Positions 18,601-27,841 of a stretch of DNA of 64,000 nt are shown piece after piece. A model generated the notes under the pieces. That model saw nothing but the letters and a program-made list of their open reading frames with translations. It was not told the origin of the DNA and did not search any database. Every line of letters begins with the position of its first letter. Positions within the stretch are counted from its first letter, which is position 1. The position numbers and the translations under genes are program-made. Origin of the DNA: Pelomonas sp965229315 (lineage in GTDB: Bacteria > Pseudomonadota > Gammaproteobacteria > Burkholderiales > Burkholderiaceae_C); assembly GCF_965229315.1 (NCBI RefSeq), contig NZ_CBDDJA010000002.1:1178001-1242000 (forward strand). The letters are read 5' to 3'.

Positions 18601-18800
18601 GCCGCATCGACCGGCTGGTGCTGCTGGACGATGGCGTCTGGTGGGTGCTGGACTACAAGCTCGGCGCCACGCCCGAGCACGAGCCGACGTACCTGGCACA
18701 GATGTGCAGCTATGTCGCGGCGGTGCAAAACCTGCAGCCGGGCGAGCCTGTGCGCGCCGCTTTGATCAGCGGCACCGGCCGCTTCGTTCCGGTGGGCTAG
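15618..18800 (+). CDS. addA: AddA-type UvrD/RecB helicase-nuclease
   Basis: A 1060-residue superfamily 1A helicase with a C-terminal nuclease. Walker A is ACAGAGKT (residues 32-39); motif Ia AITFTRKAAGEMRERL, motif II IDEFQDTS, motif III GDPKQSIYRFRRAE, motif V VHGAKGLEAEVVIL and motif VI YVAMTRARRRL follow in order. The C-terminal RecB-type nuclease ends with the DxK motif in WWVLDYKLG. With AddB it resects DNA ends for RecA loading. ATG 15618 overlaps the addB stop, so the pair is translationally coupled. The TAG stop lies in the tRNA-Pro -10 element. Confidence 0.92.
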   Translation: MSYAYYADGALVRRERFYTLACDPTRSAVVEACAGAGKTWMLVSRILRALLAGAQPQEIVAITFTRKAAGEMRERLLEWLAEFASADEPRRVAELMARGMSEAEARAAAPRLAALQDELLRGGRPVEIRTFHGWFSQLLRAAPLAVLQAEGLSAELQLIEDEAELMPQLWRRFHARVLAGEELAAAFQALTDTRGRHNLREWLLAAFGKRVELRLASRAGVLAGSLPDVAEPLAALAPLRPHLAALAVQLGGAKGVKAKDAATGIEQALALSDEAAFPALWAALFTKTGTAKKGLGDSPAQLHACAALEAIASDIAQHEAAVEHARMAQLAEVMVAEFEALKRERGLVDMNDLERGALALLSRPELAGWVQQRLDARVRHLLIDEFQDTSPLQWQALHGWLSAYAGAGGGQISVFIVGDPKQSIYRFRRAEPRVFAAAGDFVREGLAGVSLACDHTRRNAPEVLAAVNAVFEGQMSGFRPHTTEQDADDAAGLFSLDGEAAAAADADVDPDRWRPSLTEPRVEAEVARRAPECERVAHAIRALLAEGLRPKDIFVLARKRAPLRQMAEALLAAGIPHAAPEDNRLADLPDAQDLIALLDALASPGHALSLARALRSPLFGVDEADLLQLAAAAGTAAWLGAAPRDRRSWWTALAELGDTSPALARARRLLLAWREAATRCTPHELLDRIVHEGELIPRVLATAPPSEAPQRLRTINALLQAALELDGGRFAELYGFVRALKSRSPKLLPAPADDAVQLLTVHGAKGLEAEVVILLDADAAPPRAETLSLACDWPVESPAPARLAFLVSERRPPPALAQLVEDERMLREREELNALYVAMTRARRRLIVSRTPPRRGTPDASWWARLSPLARPLAVTAGDDAPLDLPAPWHWPLPVWAAPPAPVATGEARDAAQANLGEALHRVLEWASAAGQTQPLGALIAASGQAFALDAAARERLATAADAILQSADCRPFFDPARLRWAGNEVAVNAAGEERRIDRLVLLDDGVWWVLDYKLGATPEHEPTYLAQMCSYVAAVQNLQPGEPVRAALISGTGRFVPVG

Positions 18801-18803
18801 AAT
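18798..18803 (+). promoter_or_regulatory. -10 element of tRNA-Pro across the addA stop
   Basis: TAGAAT starts at the addA TAG stop and lies 12 bases before the mature tRNA 5' end, a normal distance for a tRNA promoter. No good -35 could be seen about 17 bp upstream. Confidence 0.5.
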
Positions 18804-18815
18804 CATTGGCTTGAT

Positions 18816-18892
18816 CGGGGCGTAGCGCAGCCTGGTAGCGCATCTGCTTTGGGAGCAGAGGGTCGCGAGTTCGAATCCCGCCGCCCCGACCA
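18816..18892 (+). tRNA. tRNA-Pro (anticodon UGG)
   Basis: A 77-nt tRNA with the CCA encoded. The acceptor stem CGGGGCG pairs with CGCCCCG, the anticodon stem TCTGC/GCAGA encloses TTTGGGA with anticodon TGG and G37, and the T arm is GCGAGTTCGAATCCCGC. The C at position 1 is usual for bacterial tRNA-Pro. Confidence 0.97.
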
Positions 18893-18904
18893 AACCTTTT
18901 CCAC

Positions 18905-18942
18905 AACCCGCCGCTGGCCCTGTGCCTCGGCGGGTTTGTCTT
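18905..18942 (+). terminator. intrinsic terminator after tRNA-Pro
   Basis: AACCCGCCG (18905-18913) pairs perfectly with CGGCGGGTT (18928-18936), followed by TGTCTTTT. Confidence 0.85.
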
Positions 18943-19069
18943 TTGTGAGTCCCCCGTCTTCCGGGTGATGTCCCCTGGGGCATCCCTATGCCCGACCGAG
19001 CGGTCGGCCAGGACAATCCCTGGCTTTTGCTCCCAAACCCGGCGCGGCCAGAAGCTGCGCCCGAGACCC

Positions 19070-21052
19070 ATGGCAATCCAAAACCTGACCGACGAGCAGA
19101 TCGCCACCTGGACACGCGCCCAGAAGGACGAGTGGTGGTTCAAGAACGTGTACCGCGGCGACATGGCCCAGCTCACGCTGCGCTCCGGGCTGACCGGTTT
19201 CCTGCTCGGCGGCATCCTGTCGGCCACCGGCCTGTACATCGGCGCCAAGACGGGCCTGTCGCTGGGCGTGGGCCTCACGTCGGTGATCCTCGCATTCGCG
19301 CTGTTCCGCTCCATGGCGGCGGCGGGGCTGGCCAAGGACTACACCATCCTCGAGAACAACTGCACCCAGTCCATCGCCACGGCGGCGGGCTACGTGGTGT
19401 CGCCGTTGATCTCCAGCCTGCCGGCCTACATGCTGGTCACGGGCGTCATCCCGCCGTGGTGGCAGATGGCGATCTGGATGTTCGTCATCGCGCTGGTGGG
19501 CGTGCTGCTGGCCTTCCCGCTGAAGCGACGCTTCATCAATGAAGACCAGGCCCCTTTCCCGGAAGGCCGTGCCTGCGGCGTCGTCATGGATTCGCTGTAC
19601 GACGGCCGGGGCGACGAAGGCGTGTTCAAGGCCAAGCTGCTGGGCGGCGTCAGCCTGTTCGCGGCGCTGTACCAGGCCATCATCAGCGACGGCTGGATGA
19701 AGCTGGTGCAGTTCAAGATCCTCATGATGGACAAGTGGGCCGGCATGGTCGAGCCCTGGTACCTGCATGAGCGGCTGGACGACTACTACTACGCCTGGGC
19801 CGCCAAGGCCGATGGCTTCATCCCGCACATCCTGGGCACGACGTTCAAGACGCTGGGCCTGCGCCTGACGCTGGACGTGGCCGTCATCGGCGTGGGCGGC
19901 CTGATGGGCCTGGCGATCGCGGGCAGCTGCTTCCTGGGCGCCTTCATCAACTTCGTCATCCTGGCGCCGCTGATGATCCAGATGGGCGACATCGCGCCGC
20001 GCCTGGGCGTCAATGGCCAGCTCGTGCCGCTGAGCCGCGTGGAGATCGTCAACCAGTGGTCGCTGTGGTGGGGCGTGACGATGATGGTCGTGGGCGCGCT
20101 GGTGTCGCTGCTGGCCAAGCCCGAGATCTTCAAGGGCCTGTTCAAGAAGCGTGCGCCCAAGGTCGCCGACAACGGCGTCGACCTGCTCAAGGACATCGAG
20201 GTGCCGCTGTGGATCAGCTATGTCGGCATTCCCGTCGTCGGCCTGCTGGGCAGCTATGTCACGCACCTGTTCTTCGGCGTGCCGCTGTGGATGGCCATCG
20301 TGTCGCTGCCGCTGATCTTCGTGCTGAGCATCATCTGCACGAACTCGATGGCGCTGACGTCCTGGACGCCCACCGGTGCGCTGTCCAAGATCACGCAGTT
20401 CACGATGGGCGCGCTGGATCGCAGCAACCCGGCGTCCAACCTGTTGCCTGCCGGCATGACCGCCGAGATCGCCGCCAACTCGGCCAACCTGTTGTCCGAC
20501 ATCAAGCCCGGCTACATGCTGGGCGGCAAGCCGCGCCACCAGGCCATCGGCCACGTCATCGGCAACCTGGCCGGCGTGCTGGTCTGCTCGCCGCTGTTCA
20601 TGCTGCTGTTCCTGCGGCCCGATGCCAACGGCAATCTGAGCACCGCCAGCATGGTGTCGGACTCCTTCGGCTTCCCCGCCGCGCTGCAGTGGAAGGGCGT
20701 GGCCGACATCATCGCCCGCGGGCTGACGAGCCTGCCGTCGTCGGTGCTCGTGTCCATGGCCGTCGCGGCCGTGGCCGCCATCGCGATGGAAGTGGCCCGC
20801 ATCAAGACCAAGGGCAAGTTCCAGCTGTCCGCCGTGGCCACCGGTCTGGGCGTGGTGTTGCCGCCGGAATCCGTGATCGGCATGTTCGCCGGCGCGCTGA
20901 TGTTCTGGGTGATGAACCGCAAGTACAGCAAGCGCCAGGGCAGCACCGGCCACCGCGTCTGGGTCGAAGGCATGGAGCCGATCTGCGCCGGCCTGATCTC
21001 CGGTGCCGCGCTGATGGGCATCGGCAACGCGATCCTCAACGTGGTCATCTGA
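19070..21052 (+). CDS. OPT-family oligopeptide transporter
   Basis: A 660-residue inner-membrane protein with some 14-16 hydrophobic segments, the size and pattern of the OPT/YSL family. Features include the N-terminal helix with LTLRSGLTGFLLGGILS, the ILENNCTQSIATAAG segment and a FPEGRACGVV motif, all typical of bacterial OPT proteins. Family members import oligopeptides or metal chelates; the substrate cannot be read here. ATG 19070 is chosen because the family N-terminus begins MAIQNLTDEQIATW; the upstream 35-residue extension crosses the tRNA-Pro terminator region. The ribosome site is weak. It is a single-gene unit. Confidence 0.9.
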   Translation: MAIQNLTDEQIATWTRAQKDEWWFKNVYRGDMAQLTLRSGLTGFLLGGILSATGLYIGAKTGLSLGVGLTSVILAFALFRSMAAAGLAKDYTILENNCTQSIATAAGYVVSPLISSLPAYMLVTGVIPPWWQMAIWMFVIALVGVLLAFPLKRRFINEDQAPFPEGRACGVVMDSLYDGRGDEGVFKAKLLGGVSLFAALYQAIISDGWMKLVQFKILMMDKWAGMVEPWYLHERLDDYYYAWAAKADGFIPHILGTTFKTLGLRLTLDVAVIGVGGLMGLAIAGSCFLGAFINFVILAPLMIQMGDIAPRLGVNGQLVPLSRVEIVNQWSLWWGVTMMVVGALVSLLAKPEIFKGLFKKRAPKVADNGVDLLKDIEVPLWISYVGIPVVGLLGSYVTHLFFGVPLWMAIVSLPLIFVLSIICTNSMALTSWTPTGALSKITQFTMGALDRSNPASNLLPAGMTAEIAANSANLLSDIKPGYMLGGKPRHQAIGHVIGNLAGVLVCSPLFMLLFLRPDANGNLSTASMVSDSFGFPAALQWKGVADIIARGLTSLPSSVLVSMAVAAVAAIAMEVARIKTKGKFQLSAVATGLGVVLPPESVIGMFAGALMFWVMNRKYSKRQGSTGHRVWVEGMEPICAGLISGAALMGIGNAILNVVI

Positions 21053-21056
21053 TAAT
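21051..21056 (+). promoter_or_regulatory. -10 element of tRNA-Arg across the OPT gene stop
   Basis: GATAAT overlaps the TGA stop of the OPT gene and ends 12 bases before the tRNA. No convincing -35 was seen, so the tRNA may also be read from upstream. Confidence 0.4.
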
Positions 21057-21068
21057 CACGTGTTCCGT

Positions 21069-21145
21069 CTGCCCATAGCTCAACTGGATAGAGCACCAGC
21101 CTTCTAAGCTGGGGGTTCCAAGTTCGATTCTTGGTGGGCAGGCCA
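21069..21145 (+). tRNA. tRNA-Arg (anticodon UCU)
   Basis: A 77-nt tRNA with encoded CCA. Acceptor CTGCCCA pairs with TGGGCAG, anticodon stem CCAGC/GCTGG encloses CTTCTAA with anticodon TCT, and the T arm is CCAAGTTCGATTCTTGG. It reads AGA/AGG, rare in this GC-rich genome. Confidence 0.96.
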
Positions 21146-21222
21146 TCACTGCGGTGGCTGCAGGCGATGGCGTGATTCGCGCCTGCGGTGTCTGTCCTGC
21201 ACTGGGGCTGGGGCCGCAGCGC

Positions 21223-21426
21223 TCAGGCGTAGGCGTTCACGTGCCGCCCCACCGAGCCCTCGGTCGCCAGCGCCGGCTGCTGCGGCAGCGCGCCGAGCAG
21301 GGCGAGCGCGCCGTCCGCCTGGATGTCGATGGCCTTGCGCAGCACCAGCAGGTTCACCGCGTCGGCCGTGTCTCCCTGGGCATACCTCGACGCGAGGTTG
21401 ACGCTGGTGGCGTTGGCGATGTCCAT
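21223..21426 (-). CDS. YjfB-like putative motility protein
   Basis: A 67-residue protein starting MDIANATSVN, with a helical core AVNLLVLRKAIDIQADGALALLGALP and a short tail ending NVNAYA. This matches the small YjfB family of unknown function; B. subtilis YjfB is under the motility sigma factor SigD. The start ATG 21426 fits the family; an ATG nine bases upstream gives MPRMDIAN and is possible. A sigma-28-like -10 (GCCGATAT) lies just upstream, which fits a motility link, although no flagellar genes are nearby. Confidence 0.72.
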   Translation of the reverse strand: MDIANATSVNLASRYAQGDTADAVNLLVLRKAIDIQADGALALLGALPQQPALATEGSVGRHVNAYA

Positions 21427-21433
21427 CCTGGGC

Positions 21434-21461
21434 ATATCGGCACACCCGCCCGTGACCTTGA
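21434..21461 (-). promoter_or_regulatory. candidate sigma-28 promoter of the YjfB-like gene
   Basis: On the minus strand GCCGATAT (21441-21434) matches the FliA -10 GCCGATAA at 7 of 8 positions; TCAA (21461-21458) lies 16 bp upstream against the usual TAAA and 15 bp. The -10 ends only 7 bases before ATG 21426, so the transcript would be nearly leaderless. Confidence 0.4.
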
Positions 21462-21589
21462 GGTCCGCCAACGTAAAGCCTTGGTCGATGCGGCGCCGTC
21501 CTACGCAGCCGACAAGCAATCCGGCCGACCCTACGCATGCCTGCTCCTCCCTCCCTGAGCAGGCGCCCGCCGGCAAGTGCGGGTGTTCT

Positions 21590-21618
21590 CCCCGGCCCCC
21601 GTGCCGGGGTTCTTTTTT
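21590..21618 (+). terminator. strong intrinsic terminator without an assigned gene
   Basis: CCCCGGC (21590-21596) pairs with GCCGGGG (21603-21609), followed by TTCTTTTTT. Orientation is plus; the nearest plus-strand gene upstream is tRNA-Arg, 445 bases away. Confidence 0.85.
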
Positions 21619-21764
21619 GTGCGGTGGCTATCCCCCTTTGGAGGGATGCGGCGGGGGATACGTCGGCCAGCCCCCCCTGCGGCCCACCCCTGATGCCCCC
21701 CTAAGAGCGATAGCTCCGCTGCGGACCGCCGTCGAGACTGGCGTCATCGACATCGGAGCCCCGC

Positions 21765-21962
21765 ATGCAAACCCAACTCGCCGCCCTTGCCCAGTCTTCC
21801 GTCTTGCAGTTGCGGGAGGCCATCCGCCGTGTGACGCTCGTGCACGTCGCCGCCGCGCAGCAGCGGGATGAACAGGAACTGCTGGCCGGCGTGGAGGTCA
21901 GCGAGTCGACCTGGCGCGAATGGGAAGAGACCACCATCGACGTCCACCAGATCAAGGCCTGA
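21765..21962 (+). CDS. small hypothetical protein
   Basis: A 65-residue acidic, mostly helical protein beginning MQTQLAALAQSSVLQLREAI, with a Trp-rich STWREWEETT stretch near the end. Codons mostly end in G or C as in neighbouring genes, and CGGAG lies about 10 bases upstream, so it is probably real. No family recognised. It ends four bases before the next gene and may form an operon with it and the broken hydrolase. Confidence 0.55.
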   Translation: MQTQLAALAQSSVLQLREAIRRVTLVHVAAAQQRDEQELLAGVEVSESTWREWEETTIDVHQIKA

Positions 21963-21966
21963 TGTG

Positions 21967-22236
21967 ATGGAAGCCTCTCGCTACACCGCAGCCCAGGTCA
22001 GCCAGTGGGCGTTCGATCCTGAAACGGCCCGCATCAGCGCGTTCGACGCCGAGGGCCGCGTGTTGATGGTCATCGCCACGAACCCGCTGTTCGGCGCCCG
22101 GCTGGCCGCCGCCTTCGGCACGCCGGCCGCCAGCACGCTGCAACCGGCCGCGCCTGGCTCGTGGGGCGCCGTGGTGGAGCTGGCCAGGAGCTGGCGCAAC
22201 ACCACGGCGGCGAGCCCGCTGGACGCCGCGGCCTGA
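21967..22236 (+). CDS. small hypothetical protein
   Basis: An 89-residue protein beginning MEASRYTAAQVSQWAFDPET. The middle (AEGRVLMVIATNPLFGARLA) looks like a beta strand plus helix; no known domain could be assigned. Spacing of four bases from the gene before and 38 bases to the hydrolase after suggests co-transcription. Codon use is normal for the region. Confidence 0.55.
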   Translation: MEASRYTAAQVSQWAFDPETARISAFDAEGRVLMVIATNPLFGARLAAAFGTPAASTLQPAAPGSWGAVVELARSWRNTTAASPLDAAA

Positions 22237-22274
22237 CGGGCATCAACCGGTCTGCCTTGTTGCAGACTCCGGGC

Positions 22275-23096
22275 ATGCAGATCACCCACCGGATTGCGGT
22301 CGACGGTGCCGCGCTGGCCGTCGAGTACCGTCCCCACGACGATGGCCGTCCGCCGCTCGTGTTCCTGCATGCCGGTGTCACCGACGGCCGGCTGTGGGAC
22401 GGCGCCATGGCAGCCGCTGCCGGCCGCCGCTCGGCGCTGCGCATGGACCGGCGTGGTTTCGGCCAGACCCGCATCGAGGCCGCCCGGCCGCATGCGTGGA
22501 TTGCCGATCTGCGGGCCATGCTGGACGCGCTGGGCCTGGCTTGTGTGGAGCTGGTCGGCTGCTCGCAGGGCGGCCGCATCGCCATCGACTTCGCGCTCGC
22601 CTGGCCCTAGCGGGTCGCGGGGCTGACGCTGGTGGCGCCGTCCGTCAGCGGCGCGCCAGCGCCCGCGCTGGACGCCGCCAGCCAGGCGCTCGTGGATGCC
22701 ATCGGCGCCGCCGAGGCGGCCGGGGATGCCGACGAGGTCAACCGGCTCGAAGCGCGGCTGTGGCTGGACGGGCCTGCGCAACCGGAGGGCCGCGTCGGCG
22801 GCGCGGCGCGGGGGCTGTTCCTGGCGATGAACGGCGCCGCGCTGCGCTCGCCATCGCCCGGCGAACCCGAGGCGCCGGCACCGGCCTGGCTACGGCTGGA
22901 GGCATTGCGATCGCCGCTGCGGCTGGTGTGGGGCGACCTCGATCTGCCGCATCTCGTCGAGCGCTGCCGCACGATGGCAGCGCGGCTGCCGGCTGCGCGC
23001 TGCTGGCCGCTGGCCGGCGTGGCCCACCTGCCACCGCTGGAGGCGCCACAGGTCTTCAACGCCGTGCTGCGCGAGGCCGGCCTGCTCGAGAGCTGA
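22275..23096 (+). pseudogene. alpha/beta hydrolase interrupted by an in-frame TAG
   Basis: One reading frame of 274 codons encodes a full alpha/beta hydrolase except for TAG at 22608-22610 (codon 112). Before it are the oxyanion segment FLHAGVTDG and the nucleophile elbow VGCSQGGR (Ser97); after it, in the same frame, come RVAGLTLVAPS, the acid strand LRLVWGDLDLP and the histidine in VAHLPPLEAP. Homologues usually read AxPERVAGL at the break, so a single GAG-to-TAG change explains it. The intact downstream frame suggests recent inactivation, a sequencing error or suppression. Substrate unknown. Confidence 0.85.
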
Positions 23097-23217
23097 AATG
23101 GTGGCCGACCGGCGGCGAGGCAGGCGCGGCCGCCACCCTCGCACCTCCACGCATGACAGCCCCGCGCGCTCCTGCTAGTCTGCCCCGCGCCACACATGGC
23201 GCAACGGAGCAGCAGAC

Positions 23218-23720
23218 ATGGCGGAGTTGACGGTCAACGGCAAGCGGGTGCAGTACGAGGCGGAAGCCGACACGCCGCTGCTGTGGGTGCTGCGCGAGCA
23301 GCTCGGGCTCACCGGCACCAAGTACGGCTGCGGGGTCGCGCAGTGCGGCGCCTGCACGGTGCACATCGACGGTGCGCCGGTGCGCAGCTGCGTGATGCCG
23401 GCTTCCGCGCTGACGGCGGCGCAGAAGATCACCACCATCGAGGGCCTGTCGCCTGACCCGAAACAGCCGGCCAGCCACCCGCTGCAGAAGGCCTGGGACG
23501 CGCTCGACGTGCCGCAGTGCGGCTTCTGCCAGAGCGGCATGCTGATGGCCGCGGCGGCGCTGCTGAAAAGCAAGCCCAAGCCCACCGACGCCGACATCGA
23601 CGAGGCCATGACCAACATCTGCCGCTGCGGCACCTACAACCGCGTGCGTGCGGCCATCCACCTGGCGGCCGGCCAGGTGCAGCGCAAGCAGATCCCCATC
23701 GTCATCGAAGGAGGCCAGGC

Positions 23721-23724
<4 letters not shown>
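23218..23724 (+). CDS. [2Fe-2S] subunit of a molybdenum hydroxylase (IorA/CoxS-like)
   Basis: A 168-residue electron-transfer subunit of the xanthine oxidase family. The plant-type cluster uses C38, C43, C46 and C58 (GCGVAQCGAC then SC); the second cluster uses C101, C104, C135 and C137 (CGFCQSG and ICRCGTY). This is the two-subunit arrangement of isoquinoline 1-oxidoreductase and related aldehyde dehydrogenases without an FAD subunit. The stop overlaps the large-subunit start as ATGA. It opens the operon running to soxA. Confidence 0.93.
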
Positions 23725-25900
<2,176 letters not shown>

Positions 25901-25904
<4 letters not shown>

Positions 25905-25927
25905 TGCGCCTGATGCGCCTGATGCAC
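25901..25927 (+). repeat. 9-bp triplicate repeat across the iorB-like stop and soxX start
   Basis: CTGATGCGC occurs at 25901-25909 and 25910-25918 and as CTGATGCAC at 25919-25927. Each copy carries an in-frame ATG (25904, 25913, 25922), so soxX has three candidate starts giving MRLMRLMHW, MRLMHW or MHW. Confidence 0.85.
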
Positions 25928-26296
25928 TGGGTGCTGGCTGCCCCGCTGCTCGCGGCCGGCGCGCATGCGGAGCCTGGCGATGCGGCGCGCGGCCGGCTGC
26001 TGGTGGCCGACCGCACGCAGAGCCTGTGCCTGCTGTGCCATGCGCTGACGGCCGCGGGCGATGCCAACCAGGGCAACCTCGCACCGCCGCTGGCCGGTGT
26101 GGCCGCGCGTCTCAGTGCCAAGGGCCTGCGCGACCGCATCGCCGACATGCGGCGCTTCAACCCGGCCACCGTCATGCCGCCGTTCCGCTCGACCGAGGGT
26201 CTGCGCGACGTGGCACCTGCGTGGCAGGGCAAGCCGGCGATGACCGAACAGCAGCTCGACGACATCGTGGCCTACCTGGCCACGCTGGCGCCATGA
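25904..26296 (+). CDS. soxX: sulfur-oxidation c-type cytochrome SoxX
   Basis: A 130-residue periplasmic cytochrome. A signal peptide ends near AGAHA; the mature part has one haem-binding CLLCH (residues 42-46) and a methionine in FNPATVMPPF (M90) that fits the axial ligand of SoxX. In SoxAX it takes part in the oxidative coupling of thiosulfate to the SoxY cysteine. The start is ambiguous because of a triplicated ATG repeat; the outermost overlaps the preceding stop. The stop overlaps soxY. Confidence 0.88.
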
Positions 26297-26703
26297 AGCG
26301 GCGCGAGTTCGTGCTGGCCGCGGCGGCGTTGGCGGCGCTGCCCGAGGCGCGTGCCACGGACGACGCGCTGCGCGCGGCCATCCGCGCCTGGGCCGGGCGC
26401 GACCCCGAGGCCGGCGCGCTGAAGATCGAGATCGCCGAGCTGGTGGAGAACGGCAACGCGGTGCCGGTGCGCATCGCCGCCAGCGAGCCTGTCAGCGGCC
26501 TGACGCTGTTCACGCCGCTGAACCCCGAGCCCGAGGTCGTCCACGCGAGTTTCGGCGCGGCCATCGCCCGGCCCGAGTTCAGCACCCGCATGCGGCTGGC
26601 CCGCAGCCAGCGCATCGTGGCCGTCGCGCGCGCCGCGGACGGCCGCTGCTGGCAGGCGGGCGTGGACGTCATCGTGACGCTGGCCGCCTGCGTGGAGCCC
26701 TGA
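26293..26703 (+). CDS. soxY: sulfur-carrier protein SoxY, variant C-terminus
   Basis: A 136-residue SoxY with twin-arginine-like start MKRREFVLAAAALAAL, so probably exported with SoxZ. The Ig-like body (PVRIAASEPVSGLTLFTPLNPEP) is normal. Canonical SoxY ends in VxVTIGGCGG, the swinging arm carrying the sulfur substrate on Cys. Here the end reads VIVTLAACVEP: the Cys (C133) remains but the four glycines are replaced and one residue is added. That may alter access by partner enzymes. ATG 26293 overlaps the soxX stop. Confidence 0.85.
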   Translation: MKRREFVLAAAALAALPEARATDDALRAAIRAWAGRDPEAGALKIEIAELVENGNAVPVRIAASEPVSGLTLFTPLNPEPEVVHASFGAAIARPEFSTRMRLARSQRIVAVARAADGRCWQAGVDVIVTLAACVEP

Positions 26704-27026
26704 TGGCGACGCGGGCCGTCATCACGCTGCCTGTGGCCATCAAGGCCGGCGAGCCGTTCGAGGTGCGCGCCACCGTGGCCCATGCGATGGAGACCGGCTA
26801 CCGCAGCGGCGACGACGGCGCTCGGCTGCCGCGCGACCTGGTGCGGCGCTTCGAGTGCCGTCTGGACGGCGAGCTGGTGTTCGCCGCCGACCTGTTCGCG
26901 GCGATCTCGGCCAACCCGTATCTGTCGTTCTGGCTGCGCGCCGACAAGCCGGCCGAGCTGAGCTTCAGCTGGCGCGGCGACAACGGTTTCAGCCACGAAG
27001 AGACGCGGCGGCTGAACGTCGCATGA
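26703..27026 (+). CDS. soxZ: SoxYZ complex subunit SoxZ
   Basis: A 107-residue immunoglobulin-like protein with no signal peptide, as usual, since it leaves the cell bound to SoxY. The VAIKAGEPFEVRATVAHAMETGYR opening and the closing SFSWRGDNGFSHEE are family hallmarks. It shapes the SoxY carrier complex. Its ATG shares the A of the soxY TGA (TGATG), and its stop overlaps soxA as ATGA, so soxXYZA are all translationally coupled. Confidence 0.93.
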   Translation: MATRAVITLPVAIKAGEPFEVRATVAHAMETGYRSGDDGARLPRDLVRRFECRLDGELVFAADLFAAISANPYLSFWLRADKPAELSFSWRGDNGFSHEETRRLNVA

Positions 27027-27766
27027 AGGCCGGGCTGCTGCTGCCGTTGCTGCTCTTGCTGGCGCTGGCCGCGCAGGCCGCCGAGCCCGACGCGCGCCGC
27101 TCCGGCCGTGACACGATGAGCGGCGCGCTGCGCACGCTGCAGGCCGACGACGCGCAGCACCCCGCGCAGCTCGCGCTGGCGTTGGGCCAGGAGCTGTGGA
27201 TGCAGGGCGCCAAGTCCTGCGCGAGCTGCCACGGCGAACCCGCGGCGCTGCGCGGTGTGGCGGCGCGCTATCCCGCCTGGGATCAAGGCCTCATCGACCT
27301 GCCCGGCCGCATCCAGCGCTGCCGCGTGCGCCACCAGCAGCAGCCCGCGTGGGCGCCGGAGTCCGAGCCGCTGCTGGCGCTGTCGGCGCTCGTCGCCCAG
27401 CAGTCGCGCGGGCTGCCGCTGGCGCCGCCGCACGGCGCCGAGCTGGACGCCGCCGCCGCACGCGGCCAGCGGCTGTACACGACCCGTATCGGCGCGCTGA
27501 ACCTGTCGTGCGCGCATTGCCACGACGAGCGCGCCGGCCTGCGCCTGGGCGGCAGCCTGATCCCGCAGGCCCAGGTGGATGACTACCCCGTCTACCGGCT
27601 GGAGTGGCAGTCGCTGGGCAGCCTGCAGCGCCGCCTGCGCGGCTGCCTGAGCGGCGTGCGCGCCAAGGTGTGGGACTGGGACAGCGCCGAGCTGCTGGCG
27701 CTGGAGGTCTATCTGGCGCGGCGCTCGGCCGGCATGGCCATGCAGCCGCCCGGCGTGCGGCCTTGA
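27023..27766 (+). CDS. soxA: sulfur-oxidation c-type cytochrome SoxA (dihaem)
   Basis: A 247-residue periplasmic cytochrome with a signal peptide to about residue 20. It has two haem motifs, CASCH (66-70) and CAHCH (163-167), so it is the dihaem form. The catalytic Cys expected in an RCxxxVRA context is present as RGCLSGVRA (C208), and C100 in IQRCRV may serve the first haem. With SoxX it would attach a sulfur substrate to SoxY. No soxB or soxCD follows; the next gene is unrelated. Confidence 0.92.
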   Translation: MKAGLLLPLLLLLALAAQAAEPDARRSGRDTMSGALRTLQADDAQHPAQLALALGQELWMQGAKSCASCHGEPAALRGVAARYPAWDQGLIDLPGRIQRCRVRHQQQPAWAPESEPLLALSALVAQQSRGLPLAPPHGAELDAAAARGQRLYTTRIGALNLSCAHCHDERAGLRLGGSLIPQAQVDDYPVYRLEWQSLGSLQRRLRGCLSGVRAKVWDWDSAELLALEVYLARRSAGMAMQPPGVRP

Positions 27767-27841
27767 GCTGAAGCGGACACTGGCGGTGTCGCCTGCTCCG
27801 GCTTCGGCGCGCAGGCCCGCCGGGCTCTAAAGTCGGGCGTC

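Larger units (their letters stand above)
21427..21764. other. 338-base gap with a plus-strand terminator
   Basis: No supported protein gene lies here. It holds the candidate sigma-28 promoter (minus strand), a strong plus-strand terminator at 21590-21618 and then a run of C/G-rich tracts. The plus-strand terminator has no obvious protein gene ahead of it, so tRNA-Arg or an unannotated RNA between 21146 and 21590 may end there. Confidence 0.6.

Noticed and set aside
21154..21558. 134-residue plus-strand frame opposite the YjfB-like gene
   Set aside because: It is antisense to a protein with a recognisable family; the sequence reads as a shadow. It was considered because of the plus-strand terminator.
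21700..21735. Second sigma-28-like element (TAAG, 16 bp, GCGGACCG)
   Set aside because: Only about half of the consensus positions match.
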